Source of the DNA: Ditylenchus dipsaci
Taxonomy: Eukaryota > Nematoda > Chromadorea > Rhabditida > Anguinidae
NCBI GenBank assembly: GCA_004194705.1
Contig: SADC01000874.1
Location: 33,346 to 97,345 of the forward strand
Length of the DNA: 64,000 bases
Direction: 5' to 3'
This document shows positions 23,301-33,495 of this stretch, one piece after another; the first letter of the stretch is position 1, and every line of letters starts with the position of its first letter. The position numbers and the translations under genes were made by a program. The notes beneath the pieces were generated by a model. It did not search any database. It worked only from the letters and a program-made list of their open reading frames with translations, and was not told the DNA's origin.

Positions 23301-24316
23301 ACTGAAAAAATTAGTTTGAGCCGTGGTAGATGAGGGGGTTCACATAATTTCCTCCCCCCACGTAACATTGTGATCTAATGGTCGACAATATAAGACTGGC
23401 GTGTCCAGCTTAGTTGGAACTCAAACTTCGAAGGGTGTCATTGATCGAGGGTCAAAAAGCATAAAGTAAAAAACAAAAAAGCATAACAAAAATTATAAAG
23501 CATGATCCATTTAGGTTGGTGCAAAGGTGGTTGAGCTGAAAGCACGTTCAGTATTCGTCGCCAGTGACCACCAACATTATTTGGAACAATTGAGGGATCG
23601 AATTAAAGAACTGGGGGTAAGTTTTTGTTCGCGGTATTTAATTGATAATACTAAACTTTTGTGATTTTTAGCAAGATGTGAATATAGTGAGAATTGATCC
23701 GTCAGAAGTCCATTTAGCTGTGGAGTTAGCCTTGTTGGAGCTTTCTGACCACTTTGTTGGAAATTGTGTTTCTACATTCAGGTAAACAAACTAGGCTTTG
23801 GTCAATTTACTGATGAGAAACGAATTGACCAATATGCAGCTACCAGTGTTTCCAAAACACAGAAACAGAATAAGAACATAACAGAAGTAACACATAAACA
23901 GAATTTTTTGAAAACAGAACAGAATTCTGTTATGTTTCTGTTTTCTGTTCTGTTTCTGTGATGTAACAAATTCTGTGTCTGTTTTCAAAATTCTGTTCTG
24001 TGTTTTGGAAACACTGCCAGCTACTGAATATTTGGTAACATCAAAATTTTGCTCGATATTCTACAATGAAGAGATAACCAAAAAATGTTTTATCTCATTT
24101 TATCGATCCTTAAGAAATTCCAAAACTAAAACGGCTTAAGCTTGAAAAGCTTACCAAATCTAACCACAGTGCAAGCTTACTTTTACCACATGAGTTTGTA
24201 TAATTTTCAGTGCATTTGTCGTGCGACAACGTGAATTCCACTATGATGAAAAACCAACTTCTTTTTTCGCTTTTTCTATTTCACAAAATCAACAAAGAGT
24301 ACCAGACGAATTATGA
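14396..24316 (+). CDS. POFUT1: GDP-fucose protein O-fucosyltransferase 1
   Basis: Ten coding exons: 14396-14510, 15545-15563, 15610-15705, 15848-15971, 16802-16999, 21446-21637, 21685-21825, 23515-23616, 23672-23781, 24211-24316; about 401 aa (human 388). It adds O-fucose to EGF repeats, including Notch, in the ER. Seen in order: a signal peptide ([13 protein letters not shown]), [10 protein letters not shown] + [25 protein letters not shown], the [11 protein letters not shown] block, [10 protein letters not shown], the GDP-fucose-binding [13 protein letters not shown], and [18 protein letters not shown] near the end. The protein ends PDEL, a KDEL-like ER retrieval signal (human RDEF). Poly(A) signal at 24425. 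Three places need one extra base to stay in frame: the exon 2/3 junction, the exon 4/5 junction, and the aaa at about 21583-21585 in exon 6; the probable cause is consensus error. The introns are long and full of repeats. Identity is secure from the exon order and motifs. Confidence 0.95.
14646..14727 (+). tRNA. tRNA-Lys(UUU) with a tiny anticodon-loop insertion
   Basis: The acceptor stem gccgtgt pairs perfectly with acacggc; D stem gctc/gagc; T arm atggg-ttcgact-cccat. The A box (tagctcagttgg) and B box (ggttcgactcc) are intact and a T run follows. The anticodon stem ttagg/cctaa encloses 14 bases instead of 7. Reading the loop as cttttac gives anticodon UUU with about 7 extra bases after position 37, the canonical tRNA intron site, though shorter than usual introns. 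The discriminator base appears to be T, which is unusual. It lies inside POFUT1 intron 1 on the same strand. Confidence 0.75.
16008..16263. repeat. TA-flanked MITE in POFUT1 intron 4
   Basis: Begins cagttgaacctcgctatagt and ends with the complement (cgaggttcaactg), TA on both sides. The inner arms contain gttcgttcccgcctag in both orientations. The termini match pogo/Tigger-type elements. Confidence 0.85.
17580..18241. repeat. Foldback element with a coding loop
   Basis: Left arm 17580-17762 (aaaggagcatgctttcctat ... gctgatctgctgcga) and right arm 18058-18241 are complementary over about 180 bp with few differences. Unlike most foldbacks here, the 295-bp loop is not repetitive: it contains two H2A-like exons with splice signals. 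The whole unit lies in POFUT1 intron 5. Confidence 0.88.
17850..18046 (+). pseudogene. Histone H2A-like two-exon fragment in a foldback loop
   Basis: Exon A 17850-17906 (after ttgtttcag; [16 protein letters not shown]) and exon B 17960-18046 (after tcttttcag, before cag/gtttt). Exon B reads [19 protein letters not shown], which aligns without gaps to the H2A loop-1/helix-2 block (K.NY..R.G.GA.VYL.AV), including the Arg that enters the DNA minor groove. Both exons are phase 0. Exon A ends with residues spaced like the H2A alpha-1 segment, though this match is weak. The C-terminal half of H2A, with its docking domain, is absent, so a complete histone is not encoded. It is either a captured, diverging gene fragment or a piece of a divergent H2A variant. 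Codons such as tgc/tgt are frequent (five Cys), which is atypical for H2A. Confidence 0.6.
18291..18554. repeat. Foldback element
   Basis: Ends gggggactgacattcgactc and the complement around 18525-18554 are mirrored. Each end contains two copies of actcgctacaa/ttgtagcgagt. It lies immediately after the H2A-bearing foldback. Confidence 0.7.
19575..19777. repeat. Foldback built from short tandem units
   Basis: The left side has repeated acacttggagctgg / acagttggagctgg units, and the right side has the complement (ccagctccaactgtccagct). The central arms are ttttttcaaatttagcc and its mirror. Confidence 0.75.
19938..20593 (-). CDS. Nematode F-box-like protein, nested in POFUT1 intron 5
   Basis: Starts [20 protein letters not shown] and continues [17 protein letters not shown], which fits the F-box pattern (hydrophobic helix, LSFL-like turn, D..L..vs..). 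The rest follows a lineage-specific pattern seen again at 46000-48049: SLWQ...[36 protein letters not shown]-box proteins usually recruit substrates to SCF ubiquitin ligases; the partner is unknown. Two frames must be joined: near 20315-20345 the first frame (ending ...KRDRTSP) passes to the second ([15 protein letters not shown]) by one base or a very short intron. A third frame ([18 protein letters not shown]) continues below 19950. It is transcribed antisense to POFUT1. Confidence 0.55.
22047..22363. repeat. Foldback with tRNA-like core
   Basis: Left arm from aaaaggacatgctcgtcgcc and right arm ending ggcggcgagcatgcccctt are complementary, with caaaatattcccatcgg and ggtacccgcctttc mirrored. 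The interior carries a tRNA-like sequence on the minus strand, given separately. Confidence 0.75.
22160..22228 (-). other. tRNA-like sequence (Pol III boxes) inside a foldback
   Basis: On the minus strand an A box (tggcctagtgg, 22210-22220) and a B box (ggatcgattcc, 22166-22176) stand at normal tRNA spacing. A T arm is nearly complete, but the acceptor stem does not pair. Either a decayed tRNA gene or a tRNA-derived SINE head carried by the foldback. The adjoining gatgttactggaagaaggaa recurs at 20958. Confidence 0.5.
22534..23236. repeat. Large foldback, GC-hairpin family, copy 1
   Basis: The ends (tacttggataccccccccc and the complement ggggtatatccaagta) enclose arms containing tgtttccaaacacc, cgacctaaaatggcctc and ttctggtcaataaaaa. 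The centre holds a GC-rich hairpin (22781-22894) conserved in copies 2-4 of this family. It lies in POFUT1 intron 7. Confidence 0.85.
22781..22894. repeat. Conserved GC-rich hairpin, copy 1
   Basis: gtctaaggtaagtgagtgcg pairs with cacccacataccttagac, with arms continuing through gcgcatctc and a core ccccctgcgcc.cttcgg.ggcgcaggggg. Both stem ends look like 5' splice sites on opposite strands (aag/gtaagtg on plus, aag/gtatgtg on minus). Homologous hairpins are at 57445-57558, 58752-58865 and 61052-61166. Confidence 0.85.
23846..24016. repeat. Foldback in POFUT1 intron 9
   Basis: agtgtttccaaaacacagaa at the left is mirrored by cagaattctgtgttttggaaacact-like sequence at the right. It is rich in acagaa/ttctgt units. 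Confidence 0.75.
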
Positions 24317-24659
24317 AAGTGAAAAGTCGTATATTGTATGTCTGATCTCATGTCTTCTTGAAACTTACTTAAAAACTTACGAATTCGGGTAAAATTCTTT
24401 ATTATTGTAATCTAGTTGGTTCCAAATAAAAATTGTGAGACTAGTGAAACAGCGAATTCATTGCGAAACATCAAATATGAAAGCGAATAATCGGGTTCAC
24501 AGCTGCAGGAGAGCTCATTTAGACAAGTTACAATAGAGAATTTAGGAATGCTTAGAAAATATCATTACTATATATTTTATTTTATTTCCACATTGCCAGC
24601 AATAAACAGTCTTAAAAGGGGGAAAAAGGCCGGGACCAGAAAAGAGTTAATTTCTTGAA

Positions 24660-24821
24660 TTACCCTATATTCTCTATTAAAGGCCCCCTCTCTAATAAAA
24701 GCCCCCCCTCGATTTTTGACCAGGATTTCAGAGTTAGAACCATTTTGATTAACAATTTCCGGATTCTTCGAAGGTTGAAAAATAAAGGCCCGGGGCCTTT
24801 AATAAAGAATATACGGTATTT
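24660..24821. repeat. TACCGTAT-type MITE, copy 1
   Basis: Starts taccctatattctctattaa and ends with the mirror (ttaataaagaatatacggta). The interior gatttttgaccaggatttca also occurs in the copy at 53299-53459 with the same spacing. Not related to the cagt-ended family. Confidence 0.8.
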
Positions 24822-25017
24822 TAAAACATTGTGCTCATTTTTGAAAAGCATGCAGAAGTCATCAACACTTAACCGAGCATATTGCTATAAAATTGGATCG
24901 GTTATGTTTTTATGATCCCCCGACATTCTTCTAGCTGCGCACAGACAGTCTTCTCCGACAGTGTCAAAAAAATAAAATTTTTCGAAAAAAGACAACTCAC
25001 GGATATTATGGGTGTAC

Positions 25018-25414
25018 GGTCAGTTCGAAACGGTGTCAGTTCGAAACGGTTCTTTTCAAAAATTTTCATACTTTTTCAAACAAAAGTTTTATTTTAGCAA
25101 AAAAGTTTTTCTGGCGTCCCCTAATAGCTGAAATTTCTTCAGGAATCCGTACAAAAAACAGAATTTCGAAAAAATGCTTTTGTGCTGAAATATGACTTGA
25201 AGTTGGAGTGCCAATATGCCACCTTTCAACTTTGAGTCATATCTCAGCGCACAAGCATTTTTTGAAATTCTGTTTTTTTATACGGATTCCTAAAGAAATT
25301 TCGGTTACTAGAAGACGTCAGAAAACTTTTTTGCTAAAATATAAACTTTTGTTTCAAAAAGCATGAAAATTTTTGAAAAAAACCGTTTCGAACTAACACC
25401 GTTTCGAACTGACC
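25018..25414. repeat. Foldback between convergent POFUT1 and unc-18
   Basis: ggtcagttcgaaacggtgtc at the left end is mirrored by accgtttcgaactgacc at the right. Both arms repeat cgtttcgaac twice and share ttttgctaaaa/gcgcacaagcatttt segments. Confidence 0.85.
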
Positions 25415-25592
25415 TAGCCCCGATATTATGCTACCAGACTGCCAATTGCATTCCAAATTTATTAAATTAAACAAAGTGAATTCCTAGTTTTCGGAGAAGA
25501 CAAAACAAAGTCAAGACTTTACAACCACGAACATCAAAAGCGATTATTTACGAAAACACAACACACAGAGAAATACATGATCTCTTGGCAAA

Positions 25593-28509
25593 CTAGTATT
25601 GCATTCTACTCATGAGGTTGCTAAGATCTCGCAAGTTGGAAAGGAACTTTTCTGGAGTAATGATCTGATCGGAGCCAATGATCACTTCCCATGCTTTTTG
25701 AGCTCGAGTGACTGAAGAAAAGCAAATTTTAAAACTTCATAAAAATTATCTCGTAATTACCTTCATAGGCGCATCGCATCTCCGAGTATGTTACACCCCC
25801 AACGATGAATATAATCAGACGAGGTCCTGAACGCATTTGAGAATACCGTTGATCTTTGTGCCACTGACCGTATCGTGCACTAGTTGGAGCTCTAAGAATG
25901 ACAAATCCTTATTTGAAAAAAAATAAAGCTAATAGTGTACGAACCTGTAAGGCTGCGTTATCTGCAAAATAATTTATGTATTGGGAACAAAAAGAAGAAA
26001 ATTAAATACTTGACGACCAGCAAGAAATGGGAAGTGCTTGTTGTCAAGCTTTTCCTCAATAGCATCTTCCATCAAATCTTTGACCACTGGAACCCATCTA
26101 GATGACTGATAGACTTGCTCATTGACTCGTTCTCTTCTGCTTGGAACCCACACTCGTTTTCGTCCTTGCTAAAAACTCCTGACTGTAGCAACAATATTAC
26201 GGTGTTTTTTTAAATCACCCACGTCAATGATTATATTCAGGCCTAAGAGCGAAGCATTTGTCAATGTGTCTTTCTCTGACATCGAAATATTTGCGTGTTG
26301 TAGGAGCTTGTTGAGGTTTTCATCGGTGATACCTGCAAAGTTAAAAATTTATTAGCAGCAGACCACAAAGCCTCTAACCATTCTTAGAGATAATGTAAAG
26401 CAGAATGAGACGTAGACGATCTTCAGTCTTCACAGCTGGATCAATCAACAAGGGTACCATCAGTTTCATAGGGTCTTTGATTCGCTCGCCATCAGCATCC
26501 ATGCCCATGGACAAGTCCTACAATTTTTCTATCAATTCACCAAGCTGCAACACTCTACAAGATAAATCAGAAATTGTGCTGTTCCTACAGGTAAGTAGGG
26601 GTGTAACAGTACGAAAAACAGCCTTTCAGACGGTTCACACATACCTGTTCAACTTTGCAGAGTTTATCTATTCCATTCTGATAGCGACGCATGCATTCCT
26701 CAGCCAAATGAAAGTGAGTGCTGAATTTGTTTAATTCTTTTTGATACTGCGGCATCTTCTTGATCATCAGTGAAAGGTCCTTGATGCTTTTGGCGTCACT
26801 CGGCATTTTCTTGTGCTCGGAGAACTTCTTCAGTCCTTTAGTAACCTGCAGAAAGGAAAATTACCAAGTTAAAATAATTATACATGATGTAAAACTTACT
26901 TCTTGTGAGACAACAGCAATGTGTTTGTGCCGGTTGTCCACCCAAAGATCATCGTTTTCATCAAGCAAAACCTCTTTGTCTACGCTTTCTCCGCCGCCGG
27001 TTTCTTAAAAGCTCCGTATCTCCAAGAATTTTGATTAAGATAAATGCAGCATACCATAGTGATAAACGTCATTGTCGATTCCCAGTAGATCATAGGTCAT
27101 TGCTTGGAGAGTGAGTTCATGTACAAGAGGAGTGACTCCATCAAACCCTCTGTCAATAATGATTAGTTGAGAACGAGACTTTTCCGAACCTAAATTTTCA
27201 AAATCTTTAACACAGTAACAATTTCTCACAAATGGCTAACCTTCGCCCATGGATGGATCATCTGCTTTGTAAGCATCTAGTTTTTGCTCCACCAAATGCC
27301 CTAGTTCCACATTTCTTTCGAAGTCAGCACGATAACTAAAAATTTAGGTAAACAGGGCACAATAGGTGAATATGACAAAAAAAATACCGCAAAGAAGGGT
27401 ACTCCCCAAGAGTGGCACACACAGTTGCTATTTGCTCGGCAATGCGCTCCAGATTATTGGTTAGACTGCCCTGCTTTTGTGCATTGTAGTAAAGGAAGAA
27501 TGTATCCGGAGAATCCAATGTGTAAACCTGAAAACTTTTTTTTATTAAAGGACAATAAATCTGAATCATTACATACCTGTGACTCATAGGGTGTAAAAGC
27601 GATGTTGATTTCTTTGAGCGTTTTGATAAATCGCGCAATGGGACTTCTGGAGAGCGTAGAAAACAGCTAAAGATGACAGTCGTAATGAATTAAAAGGTAC
27701 ATGCAGCAAATATTTACCTGATCTGGACAAGCTTCTGTGAAAAACACGTGAGCACATTTGTATTGACTGCGACCAGTAAAATCGCCAATTAGTTTATCCA
27801 CTGATTCTCGAGTTGGTGCAATAAGATAAATAGCATCCAAAGCGTGCAACGGCTCCCTTCGTTTGTTCAAGTCTTCAACAATGGTGATTCCCTGAAAAAA
27901 GCTATGCAAAATAAGCTGTTGGTAGGCCAATTTACTTCATCCATAATGTCATGCATTTTACAACAAGCGCTAAGCATCCGCATTGCCAAACGGTCAACCA
28001 CCAGCACATTCCACGCACCACCTTTATCTGGCTTGTGAAGAGGCCGAATAACTTCATTCAATAGCTCTAAAAATAAGGAAATGTTGAACATTGTAAAAAA
28101 ATTACAATCTGCTGAGAAGGAAAATACCCAAAATTTGAAATGTATGAACCCTAGATTTCTTTGGTCCCAGCATTCTACCATGTCTTTGATGCACTGAATA
28201 CGAAAATATTACGTATAGCCCTTCCTGGATTTACCACTAAAATTTCAGTTTTCGGATGGCTTGGTCTCTCATGCTCATTATTCAGCTATTTGGAATCTAA
28301 AAAAATCAGCCGGGTATCCAAGGCATCCAAAAACTGAAATTTATGTGGTCAAACTCAGGGATAGCTAGACGCATGATTTCTTATTCAACGTATTGGAAAC
28401 AAGGAAAATTGTCAAAAGTAAGTTTTTTATGGGAATTTGCATTTTACGGTTTTGTCATTTATATTTTATTAAATAACTTACTTTGTCCAACCAAAGATTT
28501 GAGTGTCAT
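25593..28509 (-). CDS. unc-18: UNC-18 / Munc18 (Sec1 family) syntaxin-binding protein
   Basis: Fifteen exons, in transcription order: 28509-28482, 28066-27936, 27891-27718, 27666-27577, 27527-27388, 27335-27241, 27189-27055, 27003-26900, 26845-26645, 26517-26379, 26332-26223, 26168-26010, 25961-25945, 25891-25761, 25711-25593. All junctions are gt-ag and in frame; 590 aa, close to C. elegans UNC-18. SM proteins clamp closed syntaxin and template SNARE assembly at synaptic release sites. Seen: domain 1 [26 protein letters not shown] and CCKMHDIM; domain 2 [15 protein letters not shown] and [18 protein letters not shown]; domain 3a ARSQL-type [30 protein letters not shown] and [12 protein letters not shown]; domain 3b FLAGRQ and [18 protein letters not shown]. 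Exon 13 is only 17 bp. Introns are mostly 40-70 bp apart from intron 1 (415 bp). No frameshift anywhere. Confidence 0.97.
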
Positions 28510-29515
28510 AGCGAGCGATTAGAAAAATGTCGGTAGTTCAAGCAAAGTGCACGAATACTTTAGAATTCTATAAAGCAAACAAAATATAAAATTCGAGCCA
28601 AAAACATTGATATTTGCAACTGAGATTTTTCGAAAAAACACGCGAGTCAAGGATAAAACCAATGGAAAAAGCTGGGATATATCATATATGGCAAGTATTG
28701 CTAAGAAAAACGTTTGGTAGAGCTTTGACGTTTTATATGTGGAAAGAGCACTCTCTCAGCGCGCTGTTTTCCCTCTCCTTCTTCACTTCAACAATCGATA
28801 TAAAACAGCGGCTGGCCGCAGTAGCAGCTTTATTTTCCATATATGAGAATGGGAAAAGAGAGAACACGAGAAAAGCTGTGTGCTTTTGACACCATCTTTG
28901 CCTAACACAAGAACAAACCAAAAACTTCGAATTGTCAAGAATTTTATCAAAGTAATAAAGTAAAAATCAGCCAACAAAAATTCTTCACGCAAATAATTTT
29001 CTCAGGGCGAGATTATCATTCTCTTTTTTTGGCAAAGGAGAAGTCTAATAGTTAGCGGTTAGTTAATTTGGTGCTGTCAAGTTTAGCTTTATCGGGATTA
29101 TTCATGGGTTTCGGTTCCAGTTAATTTACCAGAAATCGTTACGGTTTTATTATTTGACCAGATCTATACTTTACCTACCCAGAAGTAGCACCACCTGCGT
29201 TATTTACCTCAATATTTTTGAAACAAAGTTGGGAAAATCTAAACGGTATATCTAATGGTATGTGTGAACCACGTCCAAAAAATTGAGAAATCCTTGAATA
29301 TTTTAAACTTTGAATTCCCACCAGATTTTTTTTGAGAATTCCAACGCCATTTTTTACATTTGAGAGTTTATTTCAAACAAGAAAAAGTACTTTTTAATTC
29401 CGAACGTTATTGAGGGAACTTTACACTGTAAAGTTTACAATAAAGGTTTAGATAATTCTAAGGCTTCATCGAACAGCAAAATATAAAAATAAACTCCTAT
29501 TATTTTAGAAGCGAA
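28510..29515. promoter_or_regulatory. Divergent intergenic region, unc-18 and PPP4R2
   Basis: About 1 kb between two divergently transcribed genes, with no long inverted repeat and no convincing exon. It must hold the promoters of both. An acceptor-like tattattttag ends 7 bp before the PPP4R2 ATG (29509), so that gene's leader is either trans-spliced or contains an intron. No specific factor sites are claimed. Confidence 0.5.
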
Positions 29516-30734
29516 ATGGTTCAGTCTGTCACGGAAGCTAGACGTCAGCAGTTCCAACCTTCCTCATACCAGACCGCGTTGTCCAATTTTTCTCCTTTGC
29601 CGAAAGTAAGTTTTTCTGTCATTCATATTATTCCAACTGAGTTGCTGAATTGTGTAGGATGAAGAGCAAAAGCCATCGCAAGAATTTACAAAGGCTACTG
29701 GTAGGGGTTTGGGGAGGATGTCTGTAAACACGACAAATCTTATTAATTTTAAGATCCGCTGGTAGATGAGTTTTTTGAGTTTGTTGCGTCGACTGGCAGA
29801 ACAGGTGCCTTCATTTTGTGTCTAAAAATCGCTATTATTATCCCATAAACTATTCTAGGACTCTCATGGGATGTGATCAAACCGGCGTTTATTTGGAAGC
29901 TTCAGGTTTTGTTTGTCCACTTACCTCTCACCAACTTTTAATTGGAATTTTCATATAGACTGTGATTAATGACATGCTGTTTAACGAAGCAGAAGATCTG
30001 GAAGATGACATCGCCAAAGAAAACGTTATAAACAGTGAGTCCATTAAATCATCCAGGCAGTTCATTCTTGACAAGGCCAAGAGTTTTGATGGGATCCCGT
30101 TCACTATTCAAAGGTCCATATATTTATCACTATTGATACGGGCCATGAAAGCTTTTTTAGGCTGTGCGAACTGATCACCACGCCAACTCGCCATTACAAG
30201 ACCACAGAGAAGTACTTGCATGCTCTTGAGAAAAACATCAACGTAGTGACAACAATTACGGAGTCAGGTGACAGAGTGACTGGTAATTGTCTTTTGTCTT
30301 CCTTCTAGCTCTACCATCGTATTTTTAGGTATCGAAGATTTCGCACCCGAAGATGACAATTCTCCAGTTCCTGTTGAGAGAAATTTCATTGTTAGCGTAA
30401 GTCTTAAAGGCTCATTGTGCTCGCTTATGCCTATAATATGGTTTTACTTTTAGGTGGATGAGCTAGACGAACCTCTGCCTACAACGGCTGGAAATGGAGT
30501 GACCATTGACGTCAAACCTCAGGTATTGTAGAGTTCATTTACGTGTGTTCTAACTCGATTGTAATTGTTCAGATGCCGAATGGAGTGCCTTCTAGCGATG
30601 CTGCTATGGAGCCTTTGGAATCAACCGCTACCTCATCTGCTGCAATTGACATTTCTTGTGGGGGTGAACAGCCAACGGGTACAGAGAATTCCTCTCTTGA
30701 AGACGCCAAAGAAGAGAAGATGGAAACAGATTGA
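29516..30734 (+). CDS. PPP4R2: Protein phosphatase 4 regulatory subunit 2
   Basis: Nine exons: 29516-29605, 29658-29700, 29754-29804, 29859-29905, 29959-30113, 30161-30282, 30329-30396, 30454-30522, 30573-30734; all gt-ag, in frame, 268 aa. PPP4R2 binds the PP4 catalytic subunit and directs it in DNA repair, centrosome and snRNP functions. Seen: DEFFEFVASTGRTGLSWDVI and PAFIWKL, then the family hallmark FDGIPFTIQRLCELITTPTRHY followed by TTEKYLHALEKNINVVTTI. The tail is acidic and low-complexity and ends EEKMETD, like the human MEQD tail. It is shorter than the human protein because the disordered tail is reduced. Introns are 46-53 bp. It is divergent to unc-18. Confidence 0.93.
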
Positions 30735-30887
30735 AAATTTGAATCAGTATTGGTTATTGGATCTCCATTTAGCGTATTCTTTATTGTCGTTTATCCGTTC
30801 ATTGTTAGTAAATTCGTCAAATTTATAAATCGTAATCTTTAATATGAGCAAAGGATGTGTCAGAACCATACTTCCACGTTCCCCAAA

Positions 30888-31045
30888 AAAATAAAAATCG
30901 CCGCCGCCTCCGCCGGGTGCTTTCAAAAATGAGCGCCACCGCCGGCATTTCGCCGCCGGCGGAGCGCCGGCGCTCTAAAATCGCTAATTTTACCCGGCGG
31001 GCCGCCGCCGGAAGGCGGCCGCCGGCTCTCCGCCGGCGGCCGTGC
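30888..31045. repeat. GC-rich repeat just after PPP4R2
   Basis: A 150-bp island made almost wholly of gccgcc/ggcggc units (cgccgccggcggagcgccgg) in an AT-rich setting. It is partly self-complementary. The only comparable block is the core at 3798-3943. Confidence 0.6.
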
Positions 31046-31204
31046 AAGTATGGTCAGAACTGTGAAGTGATTTATTCAAGCGGTTGACAAGAGGCAAGCC
31101 GACTTTTTCGTTTGTTAATGAGAACTATATTATCGGTCAGCAGGTTAGAGTCCAATCCTCAACTTTCAATTGCTAAATCTTGGTTATCAGCCCGTCTCCT
31201 GGAA

Positions 31205-31311
31205 GAATTGTTCTAGTGGCGGACACGGACAATTCGTCACTCGGGTCTATTCGTCACCTCCCGCCAGAATGGGACGATTCGTCACCCATTTTAAAAATTA
31301 ATTTTAAAATG
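31205..31311. repeat. attcgtcac array, left
   Basis: Several copies of attcgtcac with cgggt/cccat spacers. The mirror array lies at 31718-31862 on the other side of the coding exon. Confidence 0.7.
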
Positions 31312-31372
31312 CTCGTCGTTCATCGTTTTTCTATCTAAATCTATCGAAGGGCTATTATTCAGGTCCACGACA

Positions 31373-31548
31373 TGCACTACGAACATTACTTGGCAGGATT
31401 CCAGCCTGAAAAGAACCGAAAGAAGTACTCTGACGCCGATGACATAATTCTAAAGAAGGTGCAGCAATATTCAAGAACTGATCCAGAAGACCTGGACCTC
31501 ATGGAATATCTTCGAGGATTGGTCTTTAACTTTATTATGGATCAATGA
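31373..31548 (+). CDS. C-terminal exon of an unidentified protein
   Basis: After the acceptor gctattattcag the frame reads VHDMHYEHYLAGFQPEKNRK, continues KYSDADDIILKKVQQYS and DPEDLDLMEYLRGLVFNFI, and ends at tga (31548). Amphipathic charged helices and clean codon use suggest a real exon. Repeated aataaa signals follow at 31649 and 31660. A possible preceding exon (RGKPTFSFVNENYIIGQQ, about 31089-31144, before gttaga) lies between two repeats. I do not recognise the family. The exon is bracketed by inverted arrays of gtgacgaat/attcgtcac (31205-31311 and 31718-31862), so it may lie in the loop of another foldback. Confidence 0.5.
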
Positions 31549-31717
31549 TTGAGTTTTTATTCGCTTGATGTTTAGTTTTTGTTGTTATATTTTTGCCAAA
31601 AAAAGCCCGAGGTGGAAATTTAAAACGATGAACATCTATTGAACCATTAATAAACCGTTAATAAACCATTAATAAGTGTAACTGTTGTAAATTGCACAGT
31701 TATTATGCTAAGTAGAA

Positions 31718-31862
31718 ATAGGTGACGAATCGTCCGGTTTTATTAATAGGTGACGAATTGTCCCGTTTTATCGGTGGGTGAAGAATCGTCCCATTATAGT
31801 AGGAGGTCACGAATCGTCTTGAGTGACAAATCGGCCGAAGTGACGAATTTTCACGGACCGTC
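31718..31862. repeat. gtgacgaat array, right
   Basis: Tandem aggtgacgaatcgtccc units, inverted relative to 31205-31311. The two arrays could pair over roughly 100 bp. Confidence 0.7.
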
Positions 31863-31979
31863 CGGAAAGATTTCCAATATAGGTTCGCAAAACGTAACAG
31901 AAAATTGAGCTCTAAGTTAAAAGCGGCGATAAATAGACACAGCCGACCCAAATACTATATGGAGATATGACTTAGCAAA

Positions 31980-32805
31980 AGCGAGTCACGTAATAGGGTG
32001 TTGTTACGTGACTCAACTCGCGTAAGATAAGATGCCTCCACAATAGGAAAATTTCTATTCCTTTAGAGACTTCTAATGTTTAGAAACTTCTACACACTCT
32101 TAGATTCAGTTTAACATAAGCAGACAAACATTTCAAAAGGTGAAAACACAAAAAAATAAATCCAGAAGCCAAAAATCAGGTGTTACGTGACTCGGTGTTA
32201 CGCGTAACAAAATAGCGTTACGTGACTCAAAAGTAGTGTTAAGGCGCGTTCCCAATGAGTGCAATGTAGAGTGCGATGTAAATTGCAGAAAACGACTGTA
32301 GATTTTTTCTCGGCCGAACTTTCTTTTCTGATGGTACCATTTTGTAGCTGAGATGCAGGACTACGCAATAAAAAAAATTTCAGCCACATATCGCTGAAAA
32401 TTTTTTGATAAAAATGCGTTTATTTGCACTCTATAACGCACTCTACATTGCACTCATTTAATGAGATGTAGAGTGAGATGTGGAGTGCAAATAAACGCAT
32501 TTTACCAAAAAATTTTCAGCGATATGTGACTGGAAAATTTTTTATTTTGTAGCCCTGAATCTCAGCTACAAAATGGTACCATCAGAAAAGAAAGTTCGGC
32601 CGAGAAAAAAATCCACAGCCGTTCCCGCCTAAACAAGTCAAAAAAATCGCTCACTCATTGGGGACTTAGCTCTACGCATAACAAACATGCGTAACACAAG
32701 TCGCGTAACAAATTATGTTACTTGACTCGTGTTACGCCAGTCTTGTTACGCGACTCAAAAACAGTGCTACGCGTAACACTAGTCAAATTGTGTTACGCGG
32801 GTCGT
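31980..32805. repeat. Composite foldback with gttacgtgactc boxes
   Basis: Numerous gttacgtgactc / gagtcgcgtaac boxes lie at 31980-32025, 32170-32245 and 32680-32800. They surround an inner palindrome (about 32245-32665) whose arms read gatggtaccattttgtagct and, at the centre, gcactctacattgcactcat. The inner palindrome resembles the element at 43077-43498 (tagctgagat.cagg.ctac..aataaaa and aaaaatgcgttt). Confidence 0.8.
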
Positions 32806-33495
32806 TTTGCGCCGCAGTGTGGGGCGGGCTAATGTATAAAAACATTTAGAATTTGACAATTTTTGAACCATAAGGGGTCGATAGACCCAAGACAAAAAGT
32901 CAATTTTTGGTCGAACATTTTTTATGTCCAAAAGTGGTCTTCCGCCACCTAAAAACGTGTTTTAAGCACGTTTTAGTGGTCAAAACATCCGAAAATCATC
33001 ATTTTGGACGATTTCGTGCGTTTCACACACTCTATACTTTAGCCAACAAAACGCCCAAATGTCGATGAATTCACCTGTCGATGAACTCACCGTCGATGAA
33101 TTTACCGTCGATGAATTCACATAATGCCACTTTTATTCCTCTATCTATTCGGGATCCCGTTCCCGGGATTTCGGGATTCAGGCTCGCAGATCCGATATTT
33201 TTATATTAAATCCAAAAGGGAAAACCCAACTGATGGTGAAAAAAAGTAGCTATATGTTGCAAAATTTTCAGCTATTATGTCAGTTTAAAATTGGCCAAAA
33301 ATGTGTTTGAAAAAAAAAAATCCCGAAATTCAGATGGCAGCTCTAGTTTTGAAGTTCAAAATTTAAACACCTTAATATCAAGAAAACCTTTTTCAAAAGG
33401 GCGCTTAAACGTTTTTTTTTGTGTTCTTGCGTACAGATGTGCGGTGTATAATCAGTCATTGAGTCTAAAATTCACTTTCTGTTGATTTCTTCTGG
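32806..33495. other. No gene seen
   Basis: Intergenic DNA. Around 33060-33120 there is a short tandem of gtcgatgaattcacc. Poly-A and poly-T tracts, no exon recognised. Confidence 0.4.

Noticed and set aside
26405..28038. Plus-strand frames across the unc-18 gene
   Set aside because: Antisense shadows of unc-18 exons, which have complete splice structure on the minus strand.
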